From: Entoloma clypeatum
Taxonomy: Eukaryota > Basidiomycota > Agaricomycetes > Agaricales > Entolomataceae
Direction: 5' to 3'
DNA length: 64,000 nt
Assembly: GCA_963565915.1 (NCBI GenBank)
Contig: OY751486.1
Coordinates: forward strand, 4,030,001-4,094,000
The notes under the pieces are model-generated. The model saw only the letters and a list, made by a program, of their open reading frames with translations, had not been told where the DNA came from and did not search any database. The translations under genes were made by a program, and so were the position numbers. This document shows, one piece after another, positions 1 to 10,209 of the stretch; the stretch's first letter is position 1; every line of letters starts with the position of its first letter.

Positions 1-805
1 TGTCTGACGGCTGCCCTAAGACTCTCGACGGACTTCTCCAGATCATCCTTCTCTTCTTTCATGTCCTGGATGGCCTTGTCGCGCTCTCCCAATAAGCTCT
101 GGAGGCGGCGAACTTCGGTAAGAAGGCCACTTCCAATTTCGAAAGCGAATTCTGATATGCGTAATAAGACGCAAATTTTTCATGATGTACGCAAGATTCA
201 AAGACGTACCAACGTCATCAGCTCGGTGTGCCGCATTTTTAGCGCGCCGTGACTGGGCTGCGGAAGTACCGGCTGATGGCCTCGACCTCTCGGGTTCCTC
301 GCGTGGTAATTCGGCAAAGGTGATCGAGGGGGACGGGGTTTTGCCATTGGAAAAGCGCTGAGATGGGGTGGTCAGGTGGGTGGCATTTAGCAGTGGAATG
401 AAAACCAGCCATATGACACACCTTGAAACTGCCAAAGGCACTAGATAGCTGCGCATTCTCCTTATCCCAGGCCACGAGGGTGTCCGCAAGTTCACGATAG
501 CGCTCGCGTGCGGACTCATCGACTTGGTCATCGTCAGATTTTTCACCCTCGGGTTCTTGGAGCTGCCTTATCCGCTCGTCAAGCTCCATTTGTTGGGCCA
601 GAACCCGCTGCCCTAGGGTAGCAGCCTGTTGGAGCTGCTTCTCCTTGTTGTCAAGAAGGGTTTGTAAATGGAATTTCATGTCGCCAGCGGAAGAGAAAAG
701 ACTGTGGTGTGAAGAAAAGTCAGGCATGGAGGGAAGGAGGGGGACACCGTCTGAGGAGGAAGCCATGGCCTGTGGAGAGCGACGCCCCTCTGACGATGCT
801 TCCAT
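1..805 (-). CDS. coiled-coil protein of unknown function, 3' end beyond the window
   Basis: The gene reads leftward and runs off the left edge, so only the N-terminal part is present. Exons read as 805-422, 357-210 and 151-1, and both introns (421-358, 209-152) have GT..AG ends and keep frame. The start is the ATG at 805. The N-terminus is Ser-rich. From about residue 45 the chain is rich in Gln, Leu and Glu (for example LQTLLDNKEKQLQQAATLGQ) and looks like coiled coil. A basic Ser/Arg-rich linker with SRRAK follows, then more heptad-like sequence at the left edge (LLGERDKAIQDMKEEKDDLE). I recognise no enzyme motif or named family. It could be a structural or scaffold protein. The coding frame is confident; the function is unknown. 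Confidence 0.75.
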
Positions 806-1113
806 TCACAAACACTTTCATTTCCAACTTCCCACAGTCACGCCGCCGAATTTGGGCGCTCTATCTAAATTAACTACTTAACTATTTATTGTATAAAGTG
901 GCTTATCCACCACCGCTGTCGTAAGTTAAGTCGGTCGACTGACAATAGATGCCGTGAACCCAATAGATGAAAACCGAGTATATGTCTCGACGTTGAAGAC
1001 GGAGACCTGCTACCGATTTGCCATCCGTGAGTCTCGGATACAAAGTAGCACTCCGTCAGCGACGTCGGCGGCAGACATGGTCCCATGTGTTAACCTAATG
1101 CTACCGGCCACCG
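806..1113. promoter_or_regulatory. shared divergent upstream region
   Basis: This 308-bp gap separates the starts of two divergent genes, the coiled-coil gene to the left and the DUF2855 gene to the right, so it should hold both promoters. A short AT-rich stretch with TATTTATTGTATAAA lies at 882-896. I see no other convincing motif. Confidence 0.4.
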
Positions 1114-2539
1114 GTGCCCACCATCTCTCCCAACATGTCCAACGAAAACCTTACACTTTGTGTTCCCCGACCCTCCTCAGGACAGAACCCCCACCAGCCT
1201 GTCATCGTTCGTTCCCAAAAGCCAGTTCACTGCCCCCCCAACCATGTCTTGATTCAAGTCGACCGCTTCGGCTTCTCCGCCAATAACATAACCTACCAGG
1301 CATTGGGCGAGCACCCTCATTTCCGGTGCGTATCACCCACTCTCCATTCCAGTCCCAACCCATTACGCAACCATCATTGCAGATATTTCGAATTCCACCT
1401 CGCTCCTGAAGGAGGAACCGTTTCTCCCAAGACTCACGGCCTCTTTCCCGTCTGGGGCTTTGGTACCGTCGTCAAGTCGACCCACCCCAAAATCCTACAA
1501 GGAGAGAGGGTATATGGGTACCTCGCTCCAACCCGCTATCTTCTCCTCCCCGTGTCCCCTGCAGATGTTCACAAACATGCCTTTTACGTACCTCGTCCAC
1601 ATCTCCCTGCTGGTGCGTCTCACGCTCACTCGATTTAGTACCTCAAAACGACCACTCAATCCCCGTCTAGACCGCCGGCCGTACAACCAAATCCTCCGCT
1701 GCGCCACCGATTCGCAATACATACCGACTTCCTCCGCCGAGGACCTCACCATGCTCTACCGTCCGCTGTTCTGGACCTCATATTGGTGCGAGGACTGGCT
1801 TTACTCGTCCAGCTACCGCGGAGGAGCAACCACCATCCTCATCTCATCCGCGTCTTCCAAGACCGCATTTTGCCTTGCGTATCTCATCCAAAAGCGTATC
1901 TCCCATGGGGAGGCAAGTGCTGATCTCAGGGTCATCGGATTAACATCCAAGGGAAACATGGAATTCACCAAAGGCCTAGGTCTTTACCATGAGGTTCTCG
2001 AATACAGTTCCTTTACCTCTGGCTTGACGTTCCAAGCCGCAGGAGCAGAGAAACGATGGGTCTACGTTGATGTTGCCTCCAACAACAGCCTCAACCAACG
2101 TATACTCGACCATTTCGCTTCGCCACAGGCCGGTACCTTGGTCGCTTGCATCGTCCTCGGCCTCACCACTGTGACCCCTGCCTCCTCGAACGCCAGCACT
2201 CTCGAGTGGAATCATAACACTTTTACATCATCAACGACAGGTCATAGTAATACCAGCGCTGCGTATCCCGCTTCGCCTAAATTTGAGAACTTCTTCATGG
2301 TCGAATGGCTCAATATTCGGAAGCATCAACTCTCTCCTTCAGAAATCTTGGGCCGACAAGATCGCGCGTGGAAGGAGTTGATGCAAGATTGCCCTGGCTG
2401 GGTCAAGATAGATTGTGTACGTGGTGGTGATGCAGTAAAACAGGTATACGAAGCTGTGACGAAGAAAGGATTAGGTCCAGATAAAGGTTTGATCTGGAGC
2501 TTGTGGGACGAGGAAAACCGTGTGCCTGCCAAACTCTAG
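1114..2539 (+). CDS. DUF2855 family protein
   Basis: Three exons (1114-1325, 1383-1612, 1671-2539) with introns of 57 and 58 bp give a protein of 436 residues. Starting at the second ATG (1135) would shorten it by seven residues. The order of conserved blocks matches the fungal DUF2855 family as I know it: an N-terminal part resembling a quinone-oxidoreductase fold, the block RPYNQILRC just after intron 2, RPLFWTSYW, and a Ser/Thr-rich nucleotide-binding-like loop TILISSASSKTA. DUF2855 proteins are usually described as alcohol-dehydrogenase-like; no substrate is known and I infer none. The last exon is one long open frame ending at TAG 2537-2539. The neighbouring coiled-coil genes give no functional clue. 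Confidence 0.8.
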
Positions 2540-2682
2540 ATCTAACTTGGATATTATGATGAGAAAGTAATGCAGTTCCGTCAAGAAAAACTATTAATGG
2601 TTGTAAGTTATCCGAGGAATGGTATCAGAAAGGTAAGTCATGGTTGCCGTGTATCGCATTGCTCTAGTTTGTGAGATTCGGC

Positions 2683-3316
2683 TCAGAGACGACGGATTCT
2701 GTATTCGCGCGAGTCACCACGATAAGAAAGGCACGTAAAGCATCTGCCAGACTCACCTCCAACTGGCAACGCGTTTTGCGCCACCGATTCCAGCGTTTCG
2801 TTGATCCGCGCTTGCACATCTACCCATGAATTAGCCGGAGGACTGACATTGCATGGTATGGGTAGTTGACCAGGACTGACGATGCTGGCGTTGTGTGGCC
2901 TCGAGTTGCTGCTCAAAACCCATCAACTCCTGATTACGCGCGGTGGAGTACTGCGCCAGTTGGGGAAGGGACGAGTCCGGATTTTTCGCGCTGGGGTCAA
3001 CCTGGCCCGCAAAGTCGTCGACGCGCAATATTTGCGCGTCGTGTTGACTTTTCGGACTTTCCTTCGCTCTGGCAAGTTCCCCCCTCAACCGGACGACCTC
3101 CTCTTCCAGTTCTTTTATCCTTGCATTAGCCTTGGTATTCTCCTCCGAAGCGGTAAGGCGGTACTTTTTGAAGTGTTGCTGGAGGTCGCCGAGCTCCGCA
3201 TGGTGCTGAAGCTTTCGTTTCTTCGCCTCTTCTTCGAAGAGCAACATGAGGTTGTTGGACCCGTGGATGATGGAGGTGGAAGGGTGGGACGAGGAGTTGC
3301 GTTTGGGAGCGGACAT
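2683..3316 (-). CDS. small coiled-coil protein
   Basis: Two exons (3316-2881, 2819-2683) with a 61-bp intron starting GTCAGT give 190 residues. The N-terminus is basic and Ser-rich. From about residue 25 to 85 the sequence is heptad-like (FEEEAKKRKLQHHAELGDLQ, then IKELEEEVVRLRGELARAKE), a strong coiled coil. The C-terminal exon carries two cysteines in CFTC. It converges on the DUF2855 gene, with 143 bp between the stops, and its start faces YVH1. I do not recognise a family. A dimeric scaffold or tether is a guess from the coiled coil alone. Confidence 0.7.
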
Positions 3317-3545
3317 TTATGATAGTATGGAGGGATACCATTGCATTGGCCGTCCATACGTACTGTGATGCGATCAATTCAAATTAGAGAGGTCTGTATG
3401 TTTTGCCACAATGACATAAGTATCGGCGACAAATGATAATCCCACTGGATGACGGCATCAGACGAGGCTACTACCAAGATCACTCCTCCTCCCCCTCCTT
3501 CACCACAATCATTCTCAATTGCCATCGCTACTGCCCTCTTCGACA

Positions 3546-5408
3546 ATGTCAATGGACCAAGTATCTCCCGGCCTCTGGATAGGCGATCTCCCCAGCGCTC
3601 TGGATGTCGACAAGCTCAGGGCTCATGGCATATTCAGCATCCTCTCCGCCATGAGAGGCAGGCTCAGAATCAAAGAGGTCTGGAATATTATTCTTTAGCT
3701 CTATACATCTGAAAGATCCTCGGCGTACGCAGACCTTCATACAACACCAAATTCTTCTCGACGATAGCGAGGACGCAGACATCCTACGACACCTCTTGCC
3801 ATCTATCCACTTCATCGAGGCTGAGTTGGACAAAGGACGCGGGGTCCTCGTGCACTGCCATGCTGGCATAAGTGCGTTCCAACCTTCGCACTTTTGCTGA
3901 GCAATCTGTATCAAGTGGCGAATAGGTCGCAGCGCGACGATCGTGGCGTCCTATTTGATGTACAGCAAGAATCTCGACAGGGAAACGGCGTTAGAGATGA
4001 TACGAAATGTTCGGCCAAACATTGAGTAGGTGCAACTCCTGGATTCTCTCCTAACTTACGGCTCACGTCATGACTTTAGACCTAATGAAGGTTTCCTACG
4101 GCAGCTGGAGATCTTCCACCAGGCACATTTCAAGGTTTCCCGCCGCGACAAGTCAACTCGTATGTTCTACATGGAACGTGCGCTGGGAGAAGTCATGAGT
4201 GCGTAAACATCTTGCGTTGTCGACCTATGCTAATCCGGATCACCTCAGACGGGGATGGTTCCCTGTCAGAAACAGACATGTTCGCAAAATTTCCCCAGAC
4301 CCCTTCGGATTCAAATCCCAATACGCCGGGCAGTGGACCTCGGCGACATATCAGATGCAAGATGTGCAGGTGAGGTTTCATGGACCTATCCATTATGCCA
4401 ATTGTATTGACATAAACATCAGGCAGGAGCTCGCTGCGCGAGAACACATGCTGGATCATGGTCAACTCGGCCCAGCGACACCTGCAAGGTCGCCAGCTGT
4501 GTCTCGACGACCCTCAGGACCTTCCTCACGCCACGACTCCACTAACCAAGGACGCCCCACCGTCGGGGCCATCACCGAACTACGCCCACGCCGTCCCTCG
4601 CACATGCTGAGCGACTCCCTGTCGATGTCCACCGTAAAACCGGTGGAGGGTGCCGCCTCTGGACTTGGCGATAGTCCCAAAGCGTCCGCATCCCCTGCGA
4701 TGCGACGTTCCTCGTCGACCGGCGAGAACCCCTTGGTGAGCGGCTCGTGCAAGGGGGATGAAGATCTAGTTTCAAATTCGGCCTTGGAAGACGGGAGCGA
4801 TGAGGATGAAGCCTTACGCTTGGCCCACCATGGTCCTCCTGCGGGCATATCAGATGAAACTGCTAGACTTCTTGGTCGTCGGATGTCGGACGCAGTGCGC
4901 TCTTCGCTGACTAGCAGAAGGCCGTCGTCTGATCATGTGGCTGACAATGATCGACCTGAGACGACGGTTATAAGCCCCACGGACCTGGTCACGGAACTGG
5001 ATGCCAATCCGAAGTTGGCGGCGTTGCGATCTCACTCGTTTTCAAGGGTGTCATTGCCGATCAGCGCTCCGATCCTTGCCAATCCCAAATGTTCTGGTTA
5101 CTTTGTTGAACCTGTAACTCTGACTCTTCTGTCCGTGAGCATGTTATTGACTTCAAGTTCTTTCTTCTGATTCAGATGAAATGGATGGAGCCGCTCCTTG
5201 ACTCGGGGGAAATGGCTGGAAAGATCCTTTGTCCGAATTCGAAGTGTGGAGCCAAGCTTGGAAATTTCGACTGGGCGGGTGTATGTTGCGGTTGTAAGGC
5301 GTGGGTCACACCTGTGTGTACAGCTTTCTCAATGGTTCCGGTGCGGGCGCTTATGACCTGTAGGGCTTCTGTATCAATCGATCCAAGGTGGATGAGATTG
5401 TAAAATAA
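3546..5408 (+). CDS. YVH1: dual-specificity phosphatase YVH1 (DUSP12-type)
   Basis: Eight exons (3546-3677, 3733-3871, 3926-4025, 4080-4198, 4249-4369, 4423-5113, 5176-5313, 5364-5408) give 494 residues. The N-terminal phosphatase domain has the signature HCHAGISR, so Cys86 is the expected nucleophile and Arg92 the phosphate-binding arginine; Asp54/55 could be the general acid. The C-terminus has the family zinc-binding region: CSGYFVEP, then MKWMEPLL, then paired cysteines in CPNSKC and CCGC, ending GFCINRSKVDEIVK. Yvh1 is known to act in 60S ribosome maturation, releasing Mrt4 from pre-ribosomes, and there the zinc region matters more than catalysis. The Ser-rich linker between the two domains (about residues 200-440) is long compared with yeast. 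The start was chosen as the ATG giving MSMDQVSPGLWIGD, the usual DSP opening. Confidence 0.93.
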
Positions 5409-5841
5409 CGACCATGTGTTTGCGTTGCTGCACACGAAGTCTGTTATCCATGCGCATCATCGTCATCTTGTTCGTCGTGCTTCCTTATCCCGAATAATAT
5501 TATTACATGTTAGAAAGTCACAGGGTCTCCACTTGTATGCCAGCGGGCCTCGCCGCCATCTTCGCTCGCGCGAAGTTTTTGTTTTTCCTTTCTCCTTGCA
5601 TGAGTCGGGCCCCTCAGAGTTCAGGGCAATTCGATATGGCCGACTTGTTATGCTGCGTCCTCCACTTTGAATATTTGAAGCTCTTCCCTCTTGGTGCGCA
5701 GTGGCTCCTAGTGGCTCCAGATTCGATAAATTCAAAGGTAAAAATTCAAACGGCGAGAGCCGCCTGGGGTATGTAAAGTGCACCACACCATCCGCCAGTC
5801 AACCACCCTCTTATTCCCTCGCCCACATCCCTTTGCTTACC
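5409..5841. other. intergenic region, no gene seen
   Basis: These 433 bp lie between the YVH1 stop and the next start. Open frames are short on both strands and none looks coding. It should contain the YVH1 terminator and the downstream promoter. I see no repeat. Confidence 0.4.
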
Positions 5842-6463
5842 ATGATTATCCAAGGCCCCTACCTCATCAGCAAGCCCAATGAACAGCTCATCACCCTTGA
5901 AACGGGGGAGGTTAACACCCCTATCGTTGTACTACCGCCAATTCCCGATACCCCGGGAGCGCAGGAGGTATATATATGGCCGGTGCCGTCCTCTTGAGGG
6001 TCGCTCAAGTCCGCATTTGCTTTGTAGTGGCACGCCAACGTGCTCCCAGACCAGACCGTCACGATCGGGAACATCAGCTATCCTGACTTGTTCCTATCAT
6101 TCCGTGGGGAGCCACAGGCCAATAGTCAAATCGAGGCTTTACCTGTTCCTCGCGAATGGCAACTAAAGCGGTCTTCTTCCCCCGATCATTACTTGTGAGT
6201 ATCATCATCCCCCAAAGTCTGCTATTTTACTTATGCGGTGGTTCGGTGCAGCATCGTTGTTCCCGGCGGCGCGGTGGATGGCCAAGAACTCGTTGTCGAC
6301 CTTTCTCTATTGAGGATCTTTCCGCCTAGGGTGTGTTGTGCTCCTTATGCCGGTGATTTACTGATCTATTGATTGATTGTTTTCGCTTTAGCTCGCCCTC
6401 CACCGTTTGCGTCCTGATGCAGATGACCTGAGTCAAGCGTGGAAGTTTGAATTTCTGGAGTGA
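5842..6463 (+). CDS. small unidentified protein, 147 aa
   Basis: Four exons (5842-5967, 6028-6194, 6252-6330, 6392-6463) with introns of 57-61 bp assemble into one frame of 147 residues. The chain is acidic with several short hydrophobic strands (ETGEVNTPIVVLPPIP, QTVTIGNISYPDLFLSF, HYFIVVPGGAVDGQELVVDL). It has no signal peptide or membrane segment and resembles a small beta-rich domain. The regular phase and consensus splice sites (GTATAT, GTGAGT, GTGTGT donors) support a real gene. I do not recognise the family. Confidence 0.65.
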
Positions 6464-7033
6464 ACTTGTTCTGCTCGAATATTTGTAATTGTAATTGTAC
6501 GAAGAGGAACAATAACGGAGAGAGAACAATCTCGATTTATCATTTCAATGGGATCTGGAGATGGGCCTCAAATGTTCAAGAATCATTCGGCGGCGAGCCG
6601 AGGGCATCGAACGGCTTGTGATCAAATGTTCAGTGCCCAGCGCTCAGCGCTCAGCGCCAGCACCCACTGTCATGAAGTCTCCTGGGTCCATCTGAGGCTC
6701 TAACGGGGTCTGGTAAAGAGGACCAATATCCTGCTCTAGTCATCTTCAGGTCGTTGAGTGACGCTCCCCTACAGTAGCTGTTGTTCTTTACTCCCCATGT
6801 CATGGGCTTGAGAGTACGTTGTGGTCCAACGTTTTACTTTAAGTCAACATTGCAGTGTTTGAAAGAATACAAGTGGGGAGTATAGGGTAGTAGTTGAGGG
6901 GCACTCTCTTCTCCGTCCTATGGATACATCAGAGGATACAACAGTCACAAAAATACAGGGTATGTTACTTGGCTTTCTATAGTTCATTATTGTCCCATTG
7001 GCTCGTAAATTGTTAGAGGTTAGAGAGCGGAGA
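6464..7033. other. intergenic region with a short GC-rich repeat
   Basis: This gap separates two convergent genes. It contains a small imperfect direct repeat of CAGCGCT around 6636-6660 and nothing that looks coding or mobile. Transcription terminators of both neighbours should lie here. Confidence 0.35.
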
Positions 7034-7747
7034 TCACATGGATCGGCGGGGATGTGGGATCCTCGCTCCGGATTCTTTTCTCCGGCTGGGCATGATGCGG
7101 TAGGGCTGGATGCGCGCGCCCTTGGCCAGCTTGCGCTGGGGATGGCGGAACTGTTCGATGGCGGGGCCGACGAAGAGGAGGGCCTGGCGTTGAGGCTCCT
7201 CTGAGAGGGGGAATGCGGGGGTGGGGATGAAGGGTGCAGAGGGCGGGGGCACGAGAACGATGGCCTGTGCTTCGTCGAGCGTACACGGCTCGAGGCGGAA
7301 GCGGAAGGGAGACTGGTGTGGGTTCGATGATGGTGTTGCGCGGCGCGAGGGAGTGCGTGATGAGAGGGGTGCGATGGAGAGGATGGGTGTAGAGGGCAGA
7401 GAATCGGAGTCACAGTCGGCTTCGCTGTCGGAGGTTGGGGGTGTGCTCTGGGATGAGGATGATTCGGAGGAAAAGGCGGAGTCGGGCGAGGAGTGGCGGG
7501 AGATGGTGGTTGCGGAGGAGGAGGTAGATGCTTGGCGGGCGTGGCGCCATTGAGGGATGTGGAGACGTGGGCATGACTAGGTATTATTGTTTGAGTGTTG
7601 GCAGTAATCGTGGTGGGACGGAGAACGTACGGGATGGTCATAGGAATGTTCGTCAAGAGTATGGGCCGGCCACCTCGCTGAGGGGTCGGGGAGGTTGAGG
7701 GTGTGAAATGAAGGAAGAGTGGGACGTTGGGAAGAGAAGGCGGGCAT
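7034..7747 (-). CDS. unidentified Ser/Pro-rich protein, 219 aa
   Basis: Two exons (7747-7631, 7576-7034) with a 54-bp intron give 219 residues. The N-terminal half is low-complexity Ser/Thr/Pro. The C-terminal half is more ordered: a block FRFRLEPCTLDEAQAIVLV, a Pro-rich spacer, then ALLFVGPAIEQFRHPQRKLA and a very basic tail ending HPRRSM. A longer open frame covers the same DNA in another phase, but it is a Pro/His-rich shadow. The spliced frame keeps phase and shows a clear change from disordered to ordered sequence. I cannot name a family. The basic tail suggests nucleic-acid or nuclear association, which is inference only. Confidence 0.6.
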
Positions 7748-8795
7748 CGTGAATGACCACCTGGGTGATAAAAGGCCTGCTTTTATGTAGAGAAGAGCAC
7801 TTGTAGGGAGGAGACTGAGTGGATTCCTTTATAGTCGTCACTTCAAACATTGTCTTTCAAAGAAACAAAGGACACTGAGCGTTGTTTGTACACAATCTTT
7901 GCATTGTCACCCCATCTCGGAATGACGGAATCAGTACCGAAAATCAGAATTGCAAGTTACCTCACAGTCCGCGCGATACAGATAAACCAACAATTACCCA
8001 TAGATGAAAGGAGCAGAAGCAGATTTGTCCGCTGCTACCTACCAGATCCACGACGAGTCCCACACAATGGGGAATGCTTTGAGATGGATGCTCATGAAAA
8101 AGTCCCTGTTCATCATATGCTCCCTAGCATCTTCCAACTGACAGTCCCGTTGAACAGTCCCAAGGTCGAATTTTGTGGCTATAGGTGATTTACCCCCGCC
8201 TCTGCTTGCTTTGTCTCTCTGCCGTACCCACGCGCGACATGCGAGGCGCCCGCTAAGCGGCCCCCATAACCGTCGTCTAACCCCTGCTTTGTCTATGGGA
8301 GTTGGTCCTTACGTTCTAAAAGAAACCCCCCCCCCCGCTGACACCCAATGCTAATATTCACTTTTCACAGCGCACCCCATCCATCTGAAAATATCATACA
8401 GGTCCGTGTACAGATGTACGGTGCGTATCAACGTCAATACAACTACCATCCCCCCCAAGTCCGAGATACAATTTCTAGACGGCCTATCTTCGCTGACGGC
8501 ACTCATAACCGCCCTCAACGACCTTGATAACCTATGCGAGTCGGTAGAGGACGCGTACAAGGCGAGCCTGTGGAACGATCGGTTTGAACGGTGGATTGAG
8601 AAGAGTTGAAGCGCAGGGGTCGTCAGTATCTTGATTGAGCCAGAATTCCATGCTCGTTGTTCCATTACCGAAAGCCTTCTAAGCATCAAGAGATTTGAGA
8701 TTAGCACCGAAAACAATGGTAGTCGCAGTTAGTAGACTTACCAATGTCGGCCTCTCAAATAGATATGAGGAGCGCAAAAATGCCCATCAGACCCT
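7748..8795. other. unresolved region with a possible small gene on the + strand
   Basis: The best candidate is a terminal exon at about 8449-8609, preceded by an acceptor-like AAG and reading SEIQFLDGLSSLTALITALN and so on to WIEKS and a stop. Its composition looks like a real globular or helical protein. An upstream open stretch at 7922-8188 could hold a 5' exon, but I could not join the two with convincing splice sites. A C-tract lies at 8329-8337. No homology is recognised. Confidence 0.3.
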
Positions 8796-10100
8796 CTACT
8801 CCTTGGCCTCTTGCTTGCGGATCTCACGCTCCAGCCGTTCTCTCTCCGCTTGGCGAAGCCTCATGAGCGTCAGTGATTCGTAATCAATGCCAGCCCGTGT
8901 AATTTCTGTCGGGGCTGTCTGGGCGATGGGTATATCGGGCTGGAAAGAGTTTCGTAATTAGCATTACAAAGGACATCAAACTAAATGTAACGCACAAACG
9001 ACGTTGGGAATGATGAGAACGACGATGGATTGGAACTTGTCTTTGTCTGTGGTAAACCTGCCTTTTCATCCGTCCTTTTGTCTGTGCCATTTCGTGGCGT
9101 AGGGGGCGGACCACCCAGCTTGCCCATCTTCTTCAGCCACACCAATATCGGCGGTTCCTTTCCGTTCACCCACCCGATCTCGATCCCTTTGAGCCCTCGC
9201 TCTGCTTTCCCGCTTGCGCACACCGCAGCGAATGCATCGCCAATCTGCTTAAAAGGAACCAAGGCGTTTCCAAATTTCGGCGGCTTGCTGGTGTCCTTCT
9301 TGGGCGCTTTCAGCGATAGCACGATCGAGTCAATATCTGTTTGTCCAAATGATTGGAGGAGCTTGGCGATGGCTGCGGGTGTGGTAAGGGATGGGTGGGA
9401 TTTCAGAGTGTATTTGAGGCGGACGGTGGTGTCAAGTGGGTCTGCAAGCATGTAAGGAAACGATGTCTTGAGCAGTCGGACGACAAAGAACAACGCACCC
9501 AGTGACGGAGCGTCCATCTCCTCCTGCGCTTCCTGTGCGGCCTTCCGTCTATCCTCCTCCATCTTCTTCAACTCGCGCTCCTTTTCCTCTCTCATCCGCC
9601 GTCCCTCTTCCTTGATCTGCTCGGTCTGCTGCCACTGCCGCACCTCCTCCTTCTGCTTCTCGACACGCGCCTTCTTGTTCGCCTGCTCTGCCACCTCGAG
9701 CTCATCGAGCATGGCCTTCCGCTTGCTGTCATACGTCTTGTACCGCTCCGCGCGGGCCTGCTTGAGCCGCAGCTTCGCATCGAGGGCCAGACGCCTCAGA
9801 GGGTCGAGGAGGAGCTCGTAGGCTTGGTTCAGCTCATGGAACTTACGCGCTGGTCGTTAAACATTAGGTTCCTTTCAATGACTGGCGATAAGACCAAAAG
9901 AAGGGCTCACCAGCATCAGGATTATTCGGGTTCTGAAAGACGATCAGATACACATAATATGATTTGTTAAGATGGCTACGCACCCTGTCTGGATGGACTT
10001 TTAGAGAGCGCTGGCGATAGGCAGTCCTTATCTCCTGCTCCGTGGCCTCGAGCTTGGCGTCGAGGAGCTCATAGGGATTGACATCGACGTCGGTGTTCAT
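8796..10100 (-). CDS. CWC23: DnaJ-domain splicing factor CWC23/DNAJC17-like
   Basis: Five exons (10100-9984, 9932-9911, 9849-9499, 9441-8996, 8939-8796) give 359 residues. Exon 2 is only 22 nt. The J domain is N-terminal, beginning NPYELLDAKLEATEQEIRTA, with the HPD triad at residues 36-38 split from the rest by intron 1. A long charged helix follows (about 90-165, rich in Glu, Lys and Arg), then a region resembling the RRM that DNAJC17 proteins carry (VRLKYTLKSHP, IDSIVLSLK, ALVPFKQIGDAFAAV). The C-terminal tail is helical and charged, ending KQEAKE. Family members (yeast Cwc23, fission yeast Cwf23, human DNAJC17) associate with the spliceosome and promote its disassembly. Order and spacing of domains agree with that assignment. 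Confidence 0.88.
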
Positions 10101-10209
10101 GAGTACTTAGTCAGCATTGAATGACTTTTTGCTGTACTAAAGGTCAAATGCTTGACCATTGGGCCTGTCACTCCCGGCCGGTGAGGTGCCAGCCTTTTCA
10201 TAACGTCTA

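Noticed and set aside
6844..7656. Long Pro/His-rich minus-strand open frame
   Set aside because: Another frame on the same strand, joined by a 54-bp intron, gives a protein with an ordered C-terminal half. The long frame is its shadow.
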